From assembly GCA_021825035.1 (NCBI GenBank), contig JAKAIQ010000100.1, positions 1 to 7,664 of the forward strand: a DNA stretch of 7,664 nucleotides, given 5' to 3'. Below, piece after piece: positions 5,394 through 7,664 of the stretch (position 1 is the first letter of the stretch; every line of letters starts with the position of its first letter). The notes under the pieces are model-generated. The model saw nothing but the letters and a program-made list of their open reading frames with translations, was not told the origin of the DNA and ran no database searches. Source of the DNA: Deltaproteobacteria bacterium. Its GTDB lineage: Bacteria > Desulfobacterota > GWC2-55-46. A program made the translations under genes and the position numbers.

Positions 5394-6812
5394 TTACAGC
5401 CCATGGTGGGCGGCTATCGCCGCCGATATTGCGGCCACAATGTCCGTAGGTTCGGCGTACTCATAATAATCCATTAGCTCCGGTTTCCTGTCGATATAAC
5501 CGGTATCGAATTCGCCCTTCCTGAAATCCTTCTCTCTCATGATATTCTTAAGGAAGGGTATGGTCGTCTTTACCCCTCTTACCACGAACTCATCAAGGCA
5601 CCTGTGCATCCTGCTCACCGTCTCATCCCATGTCGATCCCTTTACTATCAGCTTTACAACGAGGGAGTCATAAAAGCTCGGGATTATAAAATCCTTGTAA
5701 ATGGCGCCGTCTATCCTTACCCCTATGCCTCCCGGCGAATAATAAGCCGTGACCCTTCCAAAACTCGGGAAGAAGTTATTTTTTGGGTCCTCGGCGCAGA
5801 TACGGCATTCCATGGCATAGCCGTTCATCTTTACGTCTTCCTGCCTGAAGCCCAAGGGCTTGCCGGCGGCGATCTCTATCTGTTTTTTTACAAGGTCTAT
5901 GCCGGTAACCTCCTCAGTTACAGGGTGTTCGACCTGAATCCTTGTATTCATCTCGAGGAAGTAGAAGTTTTTACTCGAGTCGACAAGAAATTCGACCGTG
6001 CCGGCATTCGTATATTCAGCGGCTTTCGCGGCCTTTATAGCGGTAGCGCCCATCTTCTTCCTCAAATCGTCATCAAGGATGAGCGAAGGCGTTATTTCTA
6101 TGAGTTTCTGATGCCTTCTCTGTATTGAGCATTCTCTCTCGCCAAGGTGGACGACATTGCCCGACTTATCGGCAAGTATCTGAAACTCGATATGGTGCGG
6201 CCTTTCGATGTACTTTTCAAGGAACACCTCTGACAGACCGAACGCGGCCTGGGATTCCTTTCTGGCCGTGCTTATGGAATTGACCAGCTCATCGCGGCTT
6301 CTCGCCACCCGCAGTCCCCTCCCCCCTCCTCCGCCAGAGGCCTTTATCATGACCGGATAGCCGATCTTTTCCGCCAACTCTACGGCCTCGTCAACGTCTT
6401 TGACGGAATCTTCCGTGCCCGGCAGTATCGGGACCCCGGCGTTTTTCATCATGCGCCGGGCCATCACCTTGTCTCCCATATCCGCGATCGTCTTGCTTGA
6501 TGGACCTATGAAGGTTATCCCTTTTTTTTCGCAGAGTTGCGGGAACCTCGGGTTTTCGGACAGGAACCCATAACCGGGGTGTATGGCATCGACCCCTATC
6601 TTTATGGCGAGGTCCACTATGCGGTGGATGTTCAAATATCCCTGGATAGGCCCGGGCCCAACCATGTATGACTCGTCGGCCTTCTTCACGTAAAGCGAGG
6701 TCGCATCCGCTTCAGAATAAATGGCGGCAGTCGGAATGTCGAGCTCCTTGCAGGCCCTGATGATCCGCGAGGCGATCTCGCCTCTGTTGGCTATAAGTAC
6801 TTTCTTGAACAT
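5394..6812 (-). CDS. pycA: Pyruvate carboxylase subunit A (biotin carboxylase)
   Basis: A 472-residue biotin carboxylase, the usual length for stand-alone PycA/AccC proteins. In order it shows the N-terminal MFKKVLIANRGEIASRI, HPGYGFLSEN, the ATP-grasp glycine-rich loop KASGGGGGRG, HIEFQILAD, GERECSIQRRHQK, the catalytic EMNTRIQVEHPVTE, and the C-terminal region with RICAEDP and RVTAYYSPGG. It uses ATP and bicarbonate to carboxylate the biotin on the PycB carrier domain. The same fold serves acetyl-CoA and propionyl-CoA carboxylases; the adjacent PycB gene assigns it to pyruvate carboxylase. I chose ATG 6812 because the family nearly always begins MFKKVLIANRGEIA. A TTG at 6842 would add ten residues (MFFIDSRIDV) and has the better ribosome site, so the start is uncertain. 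The C-terminus has an Ala-rich tail ending AAIAAHHGL. Confidence 0.92.
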   Translation of the reverse strand: MFKKVLIANRGEIASRIIRACKELDIPTAAIYSEADATSLYVKKADESYMVGPGPIQGYLNIHRIVDLAIKIGVDAIHPGYGFLSENPRFPQLCEKKGITFIGPSSKTIADMGDKVMARRMMKNAGVPILPGTEDSVKDVDEAVELAEKIGYPVMIKASGGGGGRGLRVARSRDELVNSISTARKESQAAFGLSEVFLEKYIERPHHIEFQILADKSGNVVHLGERECSIQRRHQKLIEITPSLILDDDLRKKMGATAIKAAKAAEYTNAGTVEFLVDSSKNFYFLEMNTRIQVEHPVTEEVTGIDLVKKQIEIAAGKPLGFRQEDVKMNGYAMECRICAEDPKNNFFPSFGRVTAYYSPGGIGVRIDGAIYKDFIIPSFYDSLVVKLIVKGSTWDETVSRMHRCLDEFVVRGVKTTIPFLKNIMREKDFRKGEFDTGYIDRKPELMDYYEYAEPTDIVAAISAAIAAHHGL

Positions 6813-6847
6813 GACATCGATCCGAGAGTCGATAAAAAACAACGATA

Positions 6848-6853
6848 CTCCCT
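6848..6853 (-). promoter_or_regulatory. Ribosome-binding site that could favour a TTG start of pycA
   Basis: AGGGAG on the minus strand lies five bases before the TTG at 6842-6840, which is in frame with pycA. The conserved ATG at 6812 has only GGA eight bases upstream. Sequence conservation favours the ATG and ribosome-site quality favours the TTG. Confidence 0.4.
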
Positions 6854-6874
6854 ATATTTATGACGGCAATTATT

Positions 6875-6904
6875 TATTTAGCCAATATCGCTTAAATAAG
6901 TCAA
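6875..6904 (-). promoter_or_regulatory. Possible sigma-70-type promoter for pycAB
   Basis: On the minus strand TTGACT (6904-6899) matches five of six bases of the -35 consensus. A 17-18 base spacer leads to an AT-rich CTAAATA stretch (6881-6875), which fits the -10 consensus poorly. It lies in the AT-rich gap between gltX and pycA, upstream of the AGGGAG site. Plausible but weak. Confidence 0.35.
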
Positions 6905-6951
6905 GGAAATTACAGAGATGGATACATGAGCCGCCCGGCGGCCGTCACTTT

Positions 6952-7664
6952 TCAGCCTGCAAAAGCGCTCTTCAGATGCGCGACTGCGCTCTTAAGCCTT
7001 TTGAGAACCATGGCTTTACCCATGGCGGCCATCATCTCGAATATGCCGGGGCTTACCGTGCCGCCGGTTAGGGCTACCCTTACAGGCTGAGCGAGTTTGC
7101 CGAGCTTCAAACCCTTTTCCTCGATTACCCCGGCAAAGACCTTTTCGATTCCTGCCTCCGTAAACTCATCGAGACCCGAGAGCTTTTCGATAAGGATGTT
7201 AAAAAGCTCCTCATTCGACGGAACAAGGAATTTCTCCGCCGCTTTGGGGTCATAGATTATATCTTCCTTGAAATAAAACAAGGCCCCGTCCGCCATCTCC
7301 TTGAGGGTCTTAACCCTCTCTTTGAGCGTCATCACGATAGCCGGAAGACGCGGATCCCCATTTGCCTTTATGCCGCGCTCCTCCAGGAACGGTACAAGAA
7401 GGTTTCCCAGTTCTTGCGGGTTTGCCTCTTTTATGTAATGCTGGTTCAGCCACAGGAGCTTATCCGGATTGAAAACGCCGGACGACTTGCCGACATTCTC
7501 CAGCGTGAACTTTTCTATCAGCTCGCCTGTGGAGAATATTTCCTGATCTCCATGGGACCATCCAAGCCTTGCAAGGTAATTAACTAACGAGTGAGGGAGT
7601 ATTCCCATGTCTCTGTATGCCATTACGGATGTCGCGCCATGTCGCTTGCTGAGCCGCGTCTTGT
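6952..7664 (-). CDS. gltX: Glutamyl-tRNA synthetase, C-terminal part
   Basis: The frame enters from the right edge and ends at TGA 6954-6952, leaving 236 codons; the N-terminal catalytic half lies outside the window. The first visible residues, KTRLSKRHGATSV, hold the KMSKS-type signature (LSKRHG, bases 7653-7636). MAYRDMGILPHSLVNYLARLGWSHGDQEIFS follows, the typical sequence after that motif in bacterial GltX. The rest matches the helical anticodon-binding domain, ending ALTGGTVSPGIFEMMAAMGK and a Lys/Ala-rich tail. The Met encoded at 7623-7621 is internal, not a start. GltX charges tRNA-Glu (and in many bacteria also tRNA-Gln, for later amidation) and acts in the cytoplasm. A 5-bp GC hairpin at 6930-6942 follows the stop but has no T run, so where gltX transcription ends is unclear. 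Whether it reads into pycA, 140 bases on, cannot be told. Confidence 0.93.
   Translation of the reverse strand, partial: KTRLSKRHGATSVMAYRDMGILPHSLVNYLARLGWSHGDQEIFSTGELIEKFTLENVGKSSGVFNPDKLLWLNQHYIKEANPQELGNLLVPFLEERGIKANGDPRLPAIVMTLKERVKTLKEMADGALFYFKEDIIYDPKAAEKFLVPSNEELFNILIEKLSGLDEFTEAGIEKVFAGVIEEKGLKLGKLAQPVRVALTGGTVSPGIFEMMAAMGKAMVLKRLKSAVAHLKSAFAG

Noticed and set aside
5604..6128. Plus-strand open frame of 174 codons within pycA
   Set aside because: Antisense shadow of the conserved biotin carboxylase; no recognisable protein features.
6930..6942. GC-rich 5-bp hairpin as the gltX terminator
   Set aside because: Short stem and no T run on the minus strand, so it cannot be supported as a terminator.

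Overview
The window holds seven genes in two converging blocks. No mobile element, CRISPR array, tRNA or rRNA gene was found. Base composition is moderate GC. The gene set (a selenocysteine-containing SelD, a two-subunit biotin-dependent pyruvate carboxylase, GltX, and a GalT-Nudix pair) suggests a Gram-negative, probably anaerobic or facultative bacterium of the Desulfobacterota/'deltaproteobacterial' type. That placement is inferred from protein flavour only; no marker for taxonomy lies in the window.

Plus-strand block (1-2389). The window opens in the last 57 codons of galT (galactose-1-phosphate uridylyltransferase). Its end overlaps the start of a Nudix hydrolase of the ADP-ribose pyrophosphatase type (164-598). 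A U-tailed hairpin (604-631) closes this pair. After a leader with an 8-bp hairpin (728-753) comes selD (778-1827). Its reading frame runs through an in-frame TGA at 832-834, which is read as selenocysteine (Sec) at the catalytic position. A hairpin 24 nt after the TGA (859-879) looks like a bacterial SECIS element. A gene call that treats this TGA as a stop would start at the ATG at 862 and lose the first 28 residues, including the active site. Forty bases after selD comes an OsmC-family thiol peroxidase-like gene (1868-2389), probably in the same operon.

A perfect 12-bp hairpin (2396-2425) sits between the two converging blocks.

Minus-strand block (7664 down to 2444). In order of transcription: the 3' part of gltX (glutamyl-tRNA synthetase, 236 codons, cut by the window edge); an AT-rich intergenic stretch with a possible promoter; pycA (biotin carboxylase subunit); pycB (carboxyltransferase plus biotin carrier subunit); and a secreted or membrane-anchored NodB-type polysaccharide deacetylase-like protein. 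The last gene starts with TTG and overlaps the end of pycB by 17 bases. PycA and PycB together would carboxylate pyruvate to oxaloacetate (anaplerosis and gluconeogenesis). The deacetylase has no obvious link to that pathway.

The most notable content is the selenoprotein SelD: the enzyme that makes the selenium donor for Sec synthesis itself needs Sec. Such SelD proteins are known in other bacteria, so this is a likely annotation trap rather than a new system. I see no undescribed multi-gene system here.
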